Shown: positions 35,507 through 45,978, counted from the first letter of the stretch. The stretch is 45,978 nucleotides of DNA from SAR202 cluster bacterium (GCA_009392515.1 VFGE01000032.1:1-45978); one strand, 5' to 3'. The notes: generated by a model not told the origin, from the sequence alone. A program made the numbers and translations.

Positions 35507-36527
35507 CAGGGTCATCTTCTATAGACAAACCAGGATTAACGTCTAACTCTATATTATGCTCATATTGCTTAAAATAAGCACAGGCTGCTATCATGGCACC
35601 ATTATCAATACACAAACCGGGGCGAGGTATTACCACCGGAACTTGCCTGATTTCGCCTTCAATTCTTTCTCTCAATCTAGCATTTGCTGCCACTCCTCCT
35701 CCAACAATAGCCATTTTGGCACCAGATATATTAATTGCCCGTTCTATTTTCGTCGCTAAGACTTCTGTAATGGCTTCCTGAAATTCCCAGGCCATTCTGG
35801 AGACAAGTTGTGAGTCTTGTGTCAAATCAAAACCAATTTCTTTAGATTTTGCCCTAGCCTTATTTAAAAAAGCTGTTTTTAAACCACTAAAGCTAAAATC
35901 CAAACCTTCTCTTAACAGTGGCCTAGGCATAACTAAATCAGATACATCTAATTCATTTGATGCGTGTTTTTGTATTTCAGGCCCCCCTGGGTAACTTAAG
36001 CCAAGAACTCTAGCAGCTTTATCAAAAGCTTCTCCCGCGGCGTCATCTTTGGTTTGGCCTAAAATTTCATAATCTCCGTGATTTCTCATCAAAATTAATT
36101 CCGTGTGGCCACCAGAAGCAACCATACAAATCAAAGGAAATTTTGGAGAGAAGTTGTCCTTTTCCAACCAGGAGCTATATATATGTGCCTCTATATGGTT
36201 AATACCTAATAAAGGTTTTTTGTAAATATAGGCTAGGGTTTTTGCAAGATTTACACCTACTAAAAGAGATCCAGCCAATCCAGGGCCAAAAGTTACTCCT
36301 ATTTTATCTACTTCTTCAATTTTTACATTTGCATTATTTAGCGATTGTTGCAAAGCTGGGATAATTGCAGCAACATGGGCTCGCGATGCGATCTCGGGCA
36401 CAATCCCCCCATGTTGGGCATGGATTTCCACCTGAGAACGAATTACATTTGATAATAAATTCGAACCATTTTCTACAACAGATATGGCCGTTTCGTCACA
36501 AGATGTTTCTATTCCTAGTATTATCAT
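35490..36527 (-). CDS. tsaD: tRNA N6-threonylcarbamoyladenosine transferase TsaD
   Basis: This 345-residue ASKHA-fold enzyme transfers threonylcarbamoyl to A37 of ANN-decoding tRNAs, with TsaB, TsaC and TsaE. It starts with the phosphate-binding segment ILGIETSCDETAISVVE. It holds the iron-binding pair in NHIEAHIYSSW near 110, then VASGGHTELILM and the C-terminal GGVAANARLRE and CIDNGAMIAACAYF. Length is normal. Divergent from gyrB across 172 bases; its 3' end overlaps the membrane-protein gene. Confidence 0.97.
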   Translation of the reverse strand: MIILGIETSCDETAISVVENGSNLLSNVIRSQVEIHAQHGGIVPEIASRAHVAAIIPALQQSLNNANVKIEEVDKIGVTFGPGLAGSLLVGVNLAKTLAYIYKKPLLGINHIEAHIYSSWLEKDNFSPKFPLICMVASGGHTELILMRNHGDYEILGQTKDDAAGEAFDKAARVLGLSYPGGPEIQKHASNELDVSDLVMPRPLLREGLDFSFSGLKTAFLNKARAKSKEIGFDLTQDSQLVSRMAWEFQEAITEVLATKIERAINISGAKMAIVGGGVAANARLRERIEGEIRQVPVVIPRPGLCIDNGAMIAACAYFKQYEHNIELDVNPGLSIEDDPVSNYL

Positions 36528-36595
36528 AATTCTCCATTCAATACTATATATTGTGCATTCTTTACTATTAAATACAAATATTGGTGTTTATTACT

Positions 36596-36624
36596 TTGAC
36601 TGTATATATCTATTTTGTTAAAAT
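36596..36624 (+). promoter_or_regulatory. Promoter of gyrB
   Basis: TTGACT (36596-36601) and TAAAAT (36619-36624) with 17-base spacing, 75 bases upstream of the gyrB ATG. One DnaA-box-like 9-mer, GTATACACA (36634-36642), lies just downstream, but it is solitary. Confidence 0.55.
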
Positions 36625-36690
36625 AACGTATCCGTATACACAAACATAGAACATATTACAAGACGATTAAAAGATAGTAAAACTTAATGA

Positions 36691-39240
<2,550 letters not shown>

Positions 39241-39248
39241 GGAAGTAG

Positions 39249-40637
39249 ATGGTGGATGCAACTAAAGATACGCTAAGCTCATACGCATACGATTTATCAT
39301 TTTCAGATCTAGATGGCAAAACGGTTCATCAGGTTAAAAGAACATTATTAGATAGTATTGGTTGCCTCTTAGGCGGATTTAATTCCAAAACAGCAATAAT
39401 AGCAAGAAAAATAGCCCCAAAGGCCACCGAGTCTCCCATATCAAGAGTTATAGGAACAGCAAATAATACAACCATAGATGTTGCTGCGTTTGCCAATGCT
39501 GTTGCTATTAGATATCTAGATTTCAATGATTCTTATTTTTCACCTGGTGGTGGCCATCCTAGCGATATGGTGTCAGCTTCACTTGCAGCAGGCGAATACC
39601 AAGAATCTACCGGAAAAGAGATTATTACTAGTATAGCTCTAGCATATCAGGTATTTTGTGGTATATCAGATGTTGCACCCATGTTGGGTGGCAGAGAATG
39701 GGATCAAGGTTTATGTGTGGGGATAGGCGCAGCGCTTTCCTCGGGCAAATTACTCGGTTTGTCACAAGAAGAATTGGGCCACTCACTTTCCATCTCCTTA
39801 GTTCCTAATTTACCACTCCTTGCCACAAGAGTGGGTGAACTATCCTTATGGAAAGGTTGCGCTACAGCTAATGCAACAAAAGCAGGAGTGTTTGCCTCAG
39901 TATTAGCAAAAGAAGGAATGGAGGGCCCTTATGAGCCCTTTGAAGGAAAAAATGGTCTATGGGAAAAATTAAACGTGACTCCAACAAAACCTCAGATAAT
40001 AAGTATTTCTTCTGCTATATCAGCACGATTTGAGCCTTTTGGCATAACAAGAACAGATTTTAAATTTTTTCCAGCCCAAATTCTCACCCAAGCACCTACA
40101 GGCCTTGCATTAGAAATAGAAAAATTAATTAATATAAACGAAATAAAATCTATACAAATAGAAACATATTCTAATTGTGTAAGTACTCCAGAAAGCCATC
40201 CGGAAAAATGGGATCCCAGAACAAGAGAAAGCGCCGACCATAGTATTCCTTTTATGGTTGCTTCTGCTTTTTTATATGGAGATATAGGAATAAATAGCTT
40301 TACTGAAGAAAGAATAACAAGTCAAGAAATCAGAAACATTATCTCAAAAATAAAAATCATAGAAAACCCATCGTTTACAAATAAACGGCCAGAGGAATCA
40401 AACTGTAAAATGAGAGTGGAACTTATTGGAGGGGAGATTATTACCAAAGAAACTAGTTATCCCAAAGGCCATTACAAAAACCCTTTAACTGACGATGAGC
40501 TAACAAACAAGTTTACAAATCTGGCAGAAACCATGATCTCCAAAGAACAGTCATCAAAAATATCCACATTGATTTGGGATTTAGAAAATCAAAAAAACTT
40601 AACAACGTTATTAGATGCTTTGATTATCGAAAGGTAA
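39249..40637 (+). CDS. MmgE/PrpD-family protein
   Basis: This 462-residue protein has the family start SYAYDLSFSDLDGKTVHQVKRTLLDSIGCLLGG. It continues with RYLDFNDSYFSPGGGHPSDMV, AYQVFCGISDVAP and KGCATANATKAGVFASVLAKEGMEGP, then a smaller lid domain near 265-400 (KFFPAQILTQAPTGLALEIE). Known members are 2-methylcitrate dehydratase, cis-aconitate decarboxylase and relatives; the substrate here cannot be read. It lies eight bases after gyrB and four before the next gene, so read-through from gyrB is likely. Confidence 0.9.
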   Translation: MVDATKDTLSSYAYDLSFSDLDGKTVHQVKRTLLDSIGCLLGGFNSKTAIIARKIAPKATESPISRVIGTANNTTIDVAAFANAVAIRYLDFNDSYFSPGGGHPSDMVSASLAAGEYQESTGKEIITSIALAYQVFCGISDVAPMLGGREWDQGLCVGIGAALSSGKLLGLSQEELGHSLSISLVPNLPLLATRVGELSLWKGCATANATKAGVFASVLAKEGMEGPYEPFEGKNGLWEKLNVTPTKPQIISISSAISARFEPFGITRTDFKFFPAQILTQAPTGLALEIEKLININEIKSIQIETYSNCVSTPESHPEKWDPRTRESADHSIPFMVASAFLYGDIGINSFTEERITSQEIRNIISKIKIIENPSFTNKRPEESNCKMRVELIGGEIITKETSYPKGHYKNPLTDDELTNKFTNLAETMISKEQSSKISTLIWDLENQKNLTTLLDALIIER

Positions 40638-40641
40638 AAAA

Positions 40642-41088
40642 ATGAAAGAATATATTCCAAGTCCACGACAGTGGGTTGCCGACCAAGTTGAATTATATGA
40701 AAAAAGTGGAGGAACTAAAGGAATAACATTAAGAGACACGGGCTTGCCTTGTATTATAATCACCCACATTGGTTGGAAAACAGGTGCTATCAGAAAAACC
40801 CCTGTAATGACTGTTCAAGACAAACAAAACTATGTGTTGATTGCATCAATGGGCGGTGCGCCCAAAAACCCTCTTTGGTATTATAATTTAAAAGAAAACC
40901 CTTTGGTTGAAATACGTGACAGAACAGAAGTATATAAAATGAAAGTTAGGGAAATTAATGAAGGCCCCGAACGCCAACGGTTATGGAACCTAGCTGTTGC
41001 AGCTTATCCACCCTATAAAGATTATCAAGAAATAACAGACAGAATAATACCTGTATTTATAGCAGAACCATACAAAGGAGAACACTAA
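40642..41088 (+). CDS. Ddn-like deazaflavin (F420)-dependent nitroreductase-family protein
   Basis: This 148-residue protein resembles the DUF385/Ddn family of split-barrel F420H2-dependent reductases. It has the pattern ITHIGWKTGAIRKTPVM, then YVLIASMGGAPKNPLWYYNLKENPLVEI, which are the family's core cofactor-binding segments, and YKDYQEITDRIIPVFI at the end. Mycobacterial members reduce quinones and nitroimidazoles. If it truly uses F420, this organism should make F420; no fbi/cof gene is in the window. It is translated close behind the MmgE/PrpD gene and three bases before the MaoC-like gene's start. Confidence 0.85.
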   Translation: MKEYIPSPRQWVADQVELYEKSGGTKGITLRDTGLPCIIITHIGWKTGAIRKTPVMTVQDKQNYVLIASMGGAPKNPLWYYNLKENPLVEIRDRTEVYKMKVREINEGPERQRLWNLAVAAYPPYKDYQEITDRIIPVFIAEPYKGEH

Positions 41089-41090
41089 TT

Positions 41091-42038
41091 ATGAATGTTT
41101 TAGAATGGGATCAAATTTTAATAGGCACATCTGCAAAACCAACCTCAATAAATATCACAAAGGAAATGATACTTAATTATAATGAATCTATTGAAGATAA
41201 TGCTGCTACTGGCAAGGGGGATTCTCTACATGCTCCGGCAGGGATGTTTTTTATTTATGCTCCTGCACGTAGATTAGACGTAATGCATGAAAACGGTTTT
41301 ATTTCACCAGAAGAAGCAGAACAGAATAGTCGCTCTACACCTTTTGTTGGAACAGATATAGAATGGAAAGGGACTCCAATTAAAGAAAACGACACTATTA
41401 CAAGTACTGCTTTCTTTGAAAAGAAATGGGAAAGCTCTTCAGGAAATAGATTTTTATCCATAGGTGTAGAGGCAAAAAATCAAAATAACGAACCTGTCAT
41501 TAATTATAGATATAATGTAATGTGGGAATTCTCGAAAGGCCAAAAATCAAGAAGCCCCGGAACGGCCCAAACAATAAGCGCAAATATTGGAACCGAAACA
41601 AATAATTTTGATATTAATAATATATCTGAAGGCGATATTATCCCTCAATTACAACGAGCTATCTCTCAAGAAACTATCAATAAGTACCATGAGCTAAACA
41701 ACTGGTCCAACAAGGAGCCTAGCCCAACTGCTTTGCTTCATGTAGACGAAGCTTTTGCAGAAGCTACTGTTTTCAGTGGAACAACATTATCTGGCCCTAC
41801 TGCTGTTGGATTTATGCTACATCTTGTAGAAAAAACGTTTGGCAAAAATGCTATTATTAACAGCACTTTTAATGAACGCGCTCTCGAGCCTGTGCGCCCC
41901 GGAGATATAATTACTTATTCTGGAAAAGTTCTTGCAATTAATAACACCGAAAAAGAAAAAAGGTTAGACCTTGAAGTAAGGGGAACAAATCAGTTAGGCC
42001 AAACCACTTCTCTGGCTTCAGTAAATCTCCCTCTTTGA
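41091..42038 (+). CDS. MaoC-like double hot-dog protein (putative enoyl-CoA or hydroxyacyl dehydratase)
   Basis: This 315-residue protein appears to contain two hot-dog domains. The first (about 1-150) includes APAGMFFIYAPARRLDV, DIEWKGTPIKENDTI and FEKKWESSSGNRFL. The second (about 190-315) includes LLHVDEAFAEATVFSGTTLSG and a MaoC-like EPVRPGDIITYSGKVL. The canonical hydratase D-x4-H is not clear, so activity is unproven. In context (MmgE/PrpD, F420-type reductase) it could act on a CoA-bound or free organic acid. It ends eight bases from the convergent pyrE stop. Confidence 0.72.
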   Translation: MNVLEWDQILIGTSAKPTSINITKEMILNYNESIEDNAATGKGDSLHAPAGMFFIYAPARRLDVMHENGFISPEEAEQNSRSTPFVGTDIEWKGTPIKENDTITSTAFFEKKWESSSGNRFLSIGVEAKNQNNEPVINYRYNVMWEFSKGQKSRSPGTAQTISANIGTETNNFDINNISEGDIIPQLQRAISQETINKYHELNNWSNKEPSPTALLHVDEAFAEATVFSGTTLSGPTAVGFMLHLVEKTFGKNAIINSTFNERALEPVRPGDIITYSGKVLAINNTEKEKRLDLEVRGTNQLGQTTSLASVNLPL

Positions 42039-42046
42039 TTTATATA

Positions 42047-42673
42047 TTAAATGTCTGAGTTAAAAGGGCCTGTTCTTAACCAATCTTCAACTAGTTTAAT
42101 TTCTTTCGAGGAAAGATAGTTATTTTTGAGTGCGGTTTGTAAGATTTCGTCAATCCCAAACAAAAATGAGTGTTTTATTTGTAGTTCTTGAAATCTTTCT
42201 TTGGCTAGTTTGGATTTATATGAGCAAATACTATAGCAAGAAAGAACTTCTATATTTTCTGAGTGAATCGCTTCAACAGAACGAATTGCAGACCCCCCGG
42301 TGCTAGTTAAATCTTCTATAACAATGACCTTTCGTCCCTTATCTATACTGCCTTCGATTTGTTTTCCTAGACCATGATCTTTTGGCTCTGGTCTAACATA
42401 TGCTAAGGGTTTATTAAGCCTTTGTGCTAATAAAGATGCCCAAGGAATACCAGCAGTAGCAACTCCCACTACCACGTAGTTATTAAACCTTTCTCTTTCG
42501 ATTAGATCAGCTATCTTATTTATAATCTCTCCACGTGTTTCTACATCCGATAAGAGCTTCCTCATATCACAGTAAATTGGACTATTTACACCTGAAGCTA
42601 ATATATAAGGCATTGTTGGATCTACGACAACAGCCTGGTTTGATAAAATTTTTTCTGGAATTGTTTTATTCAT
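42047..42673 (-). CDS. pyrE: Orotate phosphoribosyltransferase
   Basis: This 208-residue enzyme makes OMP from orotate and PRPP in pyrimidine synthesis. The PRPP-binding motif VIVIEDLTSTGGSA lies near 115-128, and the flexible-loop Lys/His segment RPEPKDHGLGKQIEG near 94-108. An N-terminal VDPTMPYILASGVNSPIYCDMR segment matches the family. Its start overlaps the nadD stop by one base. It is the last gene of the obg-nadD-pyrE run. Confidence 0.95.
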   Translation of the reverse strand: MNKTIPEKILSNQAVVVDPTMPYILASGVNSPIYCDMRKLLSDVETRGEIINKIADLIERERFNNYVVVGVATAGIPWASLLAQRLNKPLAYVRPEPKDHGLGKQIEGSIDKGRKVIVIEDLTSTGGSAIRSVEAIHSENIEVLSCYSICSYKSKLAKERFQELQIKHSFLFGIDEILQTALKNNYLSSKEIKLVEDWLRTGPFNSDI

Positions 42674-43260
42674 TACACTTGTTTTTTATATAAATTATTT
42701 TTAAAAATATACTCTTCTACGTTTTTAGGCACAAGTCCTTGTAACGAATCATTGGTTTGAACCTTTTTTCTTATTAAAGTGCTGCTTATTTCCTCTATTT
42801 CTTCATCAATTATGGTAACGGTATGATTTATAGTTTCTGGTAGAGTGTCACCCTTGCGAGTAAATAATATTATCCTCACAATTTCGATAATTTCTTCTGG
42901 ATTTTTCCATCTACTTATTTCTTTATAAGAATCACTGCCTAAAATTAAATGATATTCTTTTTGGGATTTATCTACACCTAGTTCCTTTAGTGTGTCTATT
43001 GTGTATGTGTTTCCTAGTCTCTTTATTTCTATATCAGAAATACAAAATGAAGAATTATTTCCTATAGCCAAATTAACCATATTTAATCTATGGATTGGAC
43101 TTGTAATCAACGTGTCTTTTTTCATCCAAGGATTACCTGCTGGTATAAATAAAACTTTATCCAAATTGCACTCAACCATCGCTATTTCTGCTAACTTTAT
43201 GTGTGCTGTATGAATAGGGTCAAAAGTTCCTCCAAGTATGCCTATCTTATTTATTCCCAT
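42673..43260 (-). CDS. nadD: Nicotinate-nucleotide adenylyltransferase
   Basis: This 195-residue enzyme adenylates nicotinate mononucleotide. The nucleotidyltransferase motif GGTFDPIHTAHIKLAE (with the TxxH pattern) is at 10-25, FIPAGNPWMKK near 40-50, and the C-terminal ISSTLIRKKV near 160. It supplies deamido-NAD for the NadE at 16794. Its start overlaps the 3' end of obg by 10 bases, a common obg-nadD arrangement; rsfS, often next, is replaced by pyrE. Confidence 0.96.
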   Translation of the reverse strand: MGINKIGILGGTFDPIHTAHIKLAEIAMVECNLDKVLFIPAGNPWMKKDTLITSPIHRLNMVNLAIGNNSSFCISDIEIKRLGNTYTIDTLKELGVDKSQKEYHLILGSDSYKEISRWKNPEEIIEIVRIILFTRKGDTLPETINHTVTIIDEEIEEISSTLIRKKVQTNDSLQGLVPKNVEEYIFKNNLYKKQV

Positions 43261-44480
43261 ATGAACTCTTTCTTGCCTATTTTTACATTGTCTCCTTGTT
43301 TTACCCCTGCCTTTTCAAGAGCATCTATTACCCCCATAGTATTTAGCTCTTTTCTTAATTGTATTCTTGCAGCAAAACTTCTTTGGTCCGGTAACACAAC
43401 GAGTCTTTCAGCTCTAGAATTAAAAACAACATATCCTTCGCTGTTTTTTTCAACCTTAGTTATGTTTTTTTCTTCAGTTGTATGAATAACATTGTTTTTT
43501 TCCAATTGTTTTTTGTATAAAAATTCTTTATTTAAAATATTTATGGCTTTCTCTTTTATATGCCTTATTATGTTTTCTGATTCTTTTTCATACTGGATTA
43601 AGTCTACATATTCAGCTTGTTTTTGCTCAATATATTCTTCCCCTAATAAATCAAGCTCTTCCTTAATAAATGTAATTTCTGGACTACGGGTATATATAGT
43701 ATTTGAAGCTAGAAATTGGGCAATATTTTCAATATTTATATCAACTTCATCAAGTTCTAAAACTAGGATTATAACCTTGGCCCTTTTAATTAAATTTAAG
43801 CTTTCTTGCAACTGATCAACATTGTTATTTGAAAAAGAGATTAATCCAATTTGGTACTTAGTCCAATTCAGTTCTACTTCTCTTACCTGAAAGGAGCTAT
43901 GTGGTGCGATATTAACCTCTTCATTCTGTTGACCACGGTTAATATTGGTTATACTTTCAAATATACTTTTAGCATATCCCGAAAGATCACCCATTACACA
44001 AATATCTACCAAGGGGAAAAGTTCCATTACTACTTTTTTTTCTTCCCCAGGACCTCCTGTTTCTGCTAAAAGAGGTATTTTATTTCGAGAAGTAGAAAAG
44101 CGAGTGTTTCCTTTTCCATAAACTCCCCCCTGAGCCACCAATAACTGTTCCCCTTCTTCCATTATTTCTCCTATAATTTTCCCAGTTACTGTGTCACTAA
44201 CCCTAGTTCCCAACGGAACATTTATAATATTATTTTCCCCTGCTTTTCCTGTTTTCTTCCTACTTTTTCCCTCTTCTCCCCTGGCTGCTTTTATAATATT
44301 TCTACCTTTAATTTTTCGTAAGTCGTATTCTGCGGTAGTCCCTTTAAGAATAACACTTCCACCAAACCCACCATCTCCTCCGTCAGGTCCACCTTTAGGA
44401 ACGTATTTTTCTCTTCGGAAACTAATACATCCGTTTCCACCAGTTCCTCCCTGAAAAGTTATATTTATTTCTGTTTCCAC
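43251..44480 (-). CDS. obg: Obg-family protein with degenerate GTPase domain
   Basis: This 409-residue protein has an intact glycine-rich Obg fold (1-158: FRREKYVPKGGPDGGDGG, GNTRFSTSRNKIP) and a C-terminal OCT domain (about 346-409). The middle G domain (about 158-318) has lost all GTPase motifs. G1, normally GFPNxGKST, is GDLSGYAKS (164-172); the G2 Thr, G3 DxPG, G4 NKxD and G5 SA cannot be found. Beta strands at the expected places remain (VDICVMG, IGLISFS, AKVIILVLEL). It is in the normal obg-nadD position. Obg normally assists 50S ribosome assembly and is essential, so this copy is either GTP-independent or a paralogue. It starts with GTG. Confidence 0.9.
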   Translation of the reverse strand: METEINITFQGGTGGNGCISFRREKYVPKGGPDGGDGGFGGSVILKGTTAEYDLRKIKGRNIIKAARGEEGKSRKKTGKAGENNIINVPLGTRVSDTVTGKIIGEIMEEGEQLLVAQGGVYGKGNTRFSTSRNKIPLLAETGGPGEEKKVVMELFPLVDICVMGDLSGYAKSIFESITNINRGQQNEEVNIAPHSSFQVREVELNWTKYQIGLISFSNNNVDQLQESLNLIKRAKVIILVLELDEVDINIENIAQFLASNTIYTRSPEITFIKEELDLLGEEYIEQKQAEYVDLIQYEKESENIIRHIKEKAINILNKEFLYKKQLEKNNVIHTTEEKNITKVEKNSEGYVVFNSRAERLVVLPDQRSFAARIQLRKELNTMGVIDALEKAGVKQGDNVKIGKKEFIWE

Positions 44481-44584
44481 TCTTATTTAACTCTCTTACT
44501 ATTATTAGTATTATTATCATTACATATTATATAAATATATTAATATATATAGTTATATTATTAATTATAATCAATAATACTTTC

Positions 44585-44612
44585 TTGACATCATTTTTTG
44601 AATATATATACT
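44585..44612 (+). promoter_or_regulatory. Promoter for tRNA-Ile (and probably hflK)
   Basis: TTGACA (44585-44590) and TATACT (44607-44612) are separated by 16 bases. The tRNA starts 27 bases downstream of the -10. No terminator is visible between tRNA and hflK, so hflK may share this promoter. The bases from 44481 to 44584 hold only very AT-rich spacer. Confidence 0.65.
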
Positions 44613-44639
44613 TCTGATAGATAGAGCAAATAAACTTTT

Positions 44640-44716
44640 GGGCGATTAGCTCAGCTGGTTAGAGCGCAGTCCTGATAAGACTGAGGTCCCTGGTTCGAGT
44701 CCAGGATCGCCCACCA
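44640..44716 (+). tRNA. tRNA-Ile (anticodon GAT), CCA encoded
   Basis: The cloverleaf folds fully. The acceptor GGGCGAT pairs with ATCGCCC, the D stem is GCTC/GAGC, the anticodon stem CAGTC/GACTG carries the loop CTGATAA with anticodon GAT at 44674-44676, and the T stem CCTGG/CCAGG carries TTCGAGT. The discriminator is A and CCA is encoded at 44714-44716. This isoacceptor often sits in the 16S-23S spacer; here it is on its own. Confidence 0.97.
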
Positions 44717-44726
44717 CTAACCCTTG

Positions 44727-44769
44727 TAATTCAACCCTAAAAATAATAAACTGGTATTACGTTGAATTA
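44727..44769 (+). other. Inverted repeat between tRNA-Ile and hflK
   Basis: TAATTCAAC (44727-44735) and GTTGAATTA (44761-44769) are perfectly complementary, with a 25-base loop. The 3' arm ends three bases before the AGGAAAC ribosome site of hflK. It could mark tRNA/mRNA processing or control of hflK translation. Confidence 0.45.
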
Positions 44770-44780
44770 ATAGGAAACAT

Positions 44781-45863
44781 ATGAAAAGTAAGATCTTAAG
44801 CCTTTTTCAACAAAGGCCTCAACAAGAAATAGATTTAGATGAACTTTTTGAAAAAATCAAAAGTTCGTTTTCTGGTGGGTTTGGTGGATTTAGTCCCCAA
44901 ATTGGACGTTTTTTCATACCTGGTATACTTCTTGCCTTAATACTTGTATGGGCAGCAACTGGACTTTATAGGGTTGAACCCTCCGAACAGGCTGCCGAAA
45001 AATTACTTGGATCTTTTACCAATAATTTAAGGGGACCAGGCCTTCATTGGTTTTGGCCAGCACCTATAGGACAGGTTCAAAAAGAGGTTGTTACAGAAAC
45101 CAAAAGACTTGAAGTTGGATTTAGAACAGGTCCGGGTGGTGCAATACAAGATGTTGGCGAAGAAGCATTAATGATTACAGGAGATCTTAATCTTGTTGAT
45201 GTACAACTCATTGTTCAGTATAGAATCGGTGACCTAGGTGCTTATTTGTACAATGTAGACGATCCTGGAAGTCCAGATAGAGAAATTAGAGAGGGCGCTC
45301 CAGACGGACTAACAATTCTTGATGCCACGGAAGCATCGTTGCGGCAGGTAGTTGGGCAAAGAAGTGTTGATGATATTTTGACCACAAACAAAGAAGCTGT
45401 TCAAACAGACACTCTTCTTATGTTGCAAGAGATGCTTAGCTCTTACGAAACAGGTATTGAAGTTCTTGAAGTACGACTTCAAAACGTAAGGCCACCTGAC
45501 GAAGTTAGAGAAGATTTTGACGATGTTGTTCGAGCAAGGGTCGACAAAGAGTCCGTTATAAACGCGGCATTGGCTTACGAACAAGACCAGCTTCCTAAGG
45601 CAAGAGGTGACGCAGAGAAGGTCACTAATGCAGCTCAAGCATACAAGGAAGAAAGAATATTAAAAGCAACAGGTGAGGCAAATAGATTTTCTGCCCTACT
45701 TGACGAATATAAAAAATCAAAAGAGGTAACAAGACAGCGACTATATCTAGAGGCAATGGAAGAAGTTCTTCCTGGTGTTAAAAAGTATGTTCTTGACCCT
45801 GAAAACGAAGGCAACTTATTACAATTTTTACCATTAAACGAAAGTAGTAGTACAACACCGTGA
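44781..45863 (+). CDS. hflK: HflK-like SPFH/band 7 membrane protein
   Basis: This 360-residue protein has a cytosolic Gly/Phe-containing N-terminus (FSGGFGGFSPQIGR) and one TM helix near 47-65 (FIPGILLALILVWAATGLY). An SPFH domain follows (YRVEPSEQAAEKLLGSF, GPGLHWFWPAPIGQVQ, MITGDLNLVDVQLIVQYRI), then a long coiled coil to about 335. HflK pairs with HflC to cage and modulate the FtsH protease. The length is somewhat short of E. coli HflK (about 419). The stop overlaps the GTG of hflC as GTGA. Confidence 0.93.
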   Translation: MKSKILSLFQQRPQQEIDLDELFEKIKSSFSGGFGGFSPQIGRFFIPGILLALILVWAATGLYRVEPSEQAAEKLLGSFTNNLRGPGLHWFWPAPIGQVQKEVVTETKRLEVGFRTGPGGAIQDVGEEALMITGDLNLVDVQLIVQYRIGDLGAYLYNVDDPGSPDREIREGAPDGLTILDATEASLRQVVGQRSVDDILTTNKEAVQTDTLLMLQEMLSSYETGIEVLEVRLQNVRPPDEVREDFDDVVRARVDKESVINAALAYEQDQLPKARGDAEKVTNAAQAYKEERILKATGEANRFSALLDEYKKSKEVTRQRLYLEAMEEVLPGVKKYVLDPENEGNLLQFLPLNESSSTTP

Positions 45864-45978
45864 GAAAACTACAACTATTAATTGGGGCTTTGGTCATAGC
45901 AGGATTCTTCGGGATCCAGGCCTTATTTATTGTTGACGAAACGGAATATGCCGCAATTGTTAGGTTTGGTGCTATACA
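45860..45978 (+). CDS. hflC: HflC-like SPFH protein, 5' end only
   Basis: The frame opens with GTG at 45860, overlapping the hflK stop, and encodes a short basic start, a hydrophobic helix (LLIGALVIAGFFGIQALF), then IVDETEYAAIVRFGAI, which matches the HflC start (FVVDETEQAIV-like). The gene runs off the right edge after about 39 codons. It is the partner of HflK in the FtsH-modulating complex. Confidence 0.88.
   Translation, partial: MRKLQLLIGALVIAGFFGIQALFIVDETEYAAIVRFGAI

Noticed and set aside
36634-36642. DnaA box marking oriC upstream of gyrB
   Set aside because: Only one 8/9 match, GTATACACA, is present; there is no cluster of boxes, and this DnaA may not read that motif.

Overview
The window is a compact, AT-rich stretch of bacterial chromosome. 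It is almost all housekeeping and core-metabolism genes, with no insertion sequences, prophage or CRISPR seen. The best guess, by inference only, is a streamlined marine Chloroflexota (SAR202/Dehalococcoidia-like). Reasons: a 23S rRNA gene with no 16S in front of it, a molybdenum hydroxylase operon, LLM flavin and Ddn-type (F420-linked) oxidoreductases, MmgE/PrpD and MaoC-like enzymes, an actinobacterial-style GlnR regulator, a CysO/CysM-like sulfur route, and convergent genes that abut or overlap.

Layout. 1-581 is the 5' part of a 23S rRNA gene (minus strand), followed by a structured leader and likely promoter (582-972) and a HAD phosphatase. 1861-5790 is a plus-strand operon for a three-subunit molybdenum hydroxylase, ending in a CysO/MoaD-like sulfur carrier; a small unknown protein and a DinB-like protein follow. 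6711-13043 (minus) is a DNA-repair run, recA-yebC-ruvC-ruvA-uvrB, then a small unknown protein, a DUF59 protein and an Mrp-type ATPase. 13131-18485 (minus) is nadE, an amidohydrolase, a DASS-type transporter and an LLM oxidoreductase. 18541-29733 (minus) is a nitrogen-assimilation block: a GlnR-like regulator, amt, two glutamine synthetases, gltB and gltD. Just upstream (29751-31567) are cysM and a MoeB/ThiF-like activating enzyme. 31750-41000 holds rplY (bL25/CTC), fmt, dnaA, a membrane protein, tsaD, gyrB and a short catabolic-looking run. 42047-44480 (minus) is obg-nadD-pyrE. The right edge has tRNA-Ile(GAT), hflK and the start of hflC.

How it fits together. The nitrogen block looks like one regulon. 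An OmpR-type regulator without the phospho-acceptor residues sits beside amt and glnA, and 11-bp-spaced GTTAA/GTTAC-type repeats lie upstream of both genes; at glnA1 they sit just upstream of a promoter with a good -10 and a poor -35. The CysO-like carrier, the E1-like enzyme and CysM could together form a protein-thiocarboxylate route to cysteine, although the carrier ends in extra residues after its glycines.

The most unusual observations are two core proteins with eroded signature motifs. The Obg protein keeps its Obg fold and C-terminal domain but has lost every recognisable GTP-binding motif. The DnaA protein has an intact AAA+ domain but lacks the DnaA-box recognition signature in domain IV. 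Further points are an Mrp/ApbC ATPase without its CxxC, a glutamine synthetase with Phe at the usual adenylylation Tyr, and hairpins in the leaders of both glutamine synthetase genes.
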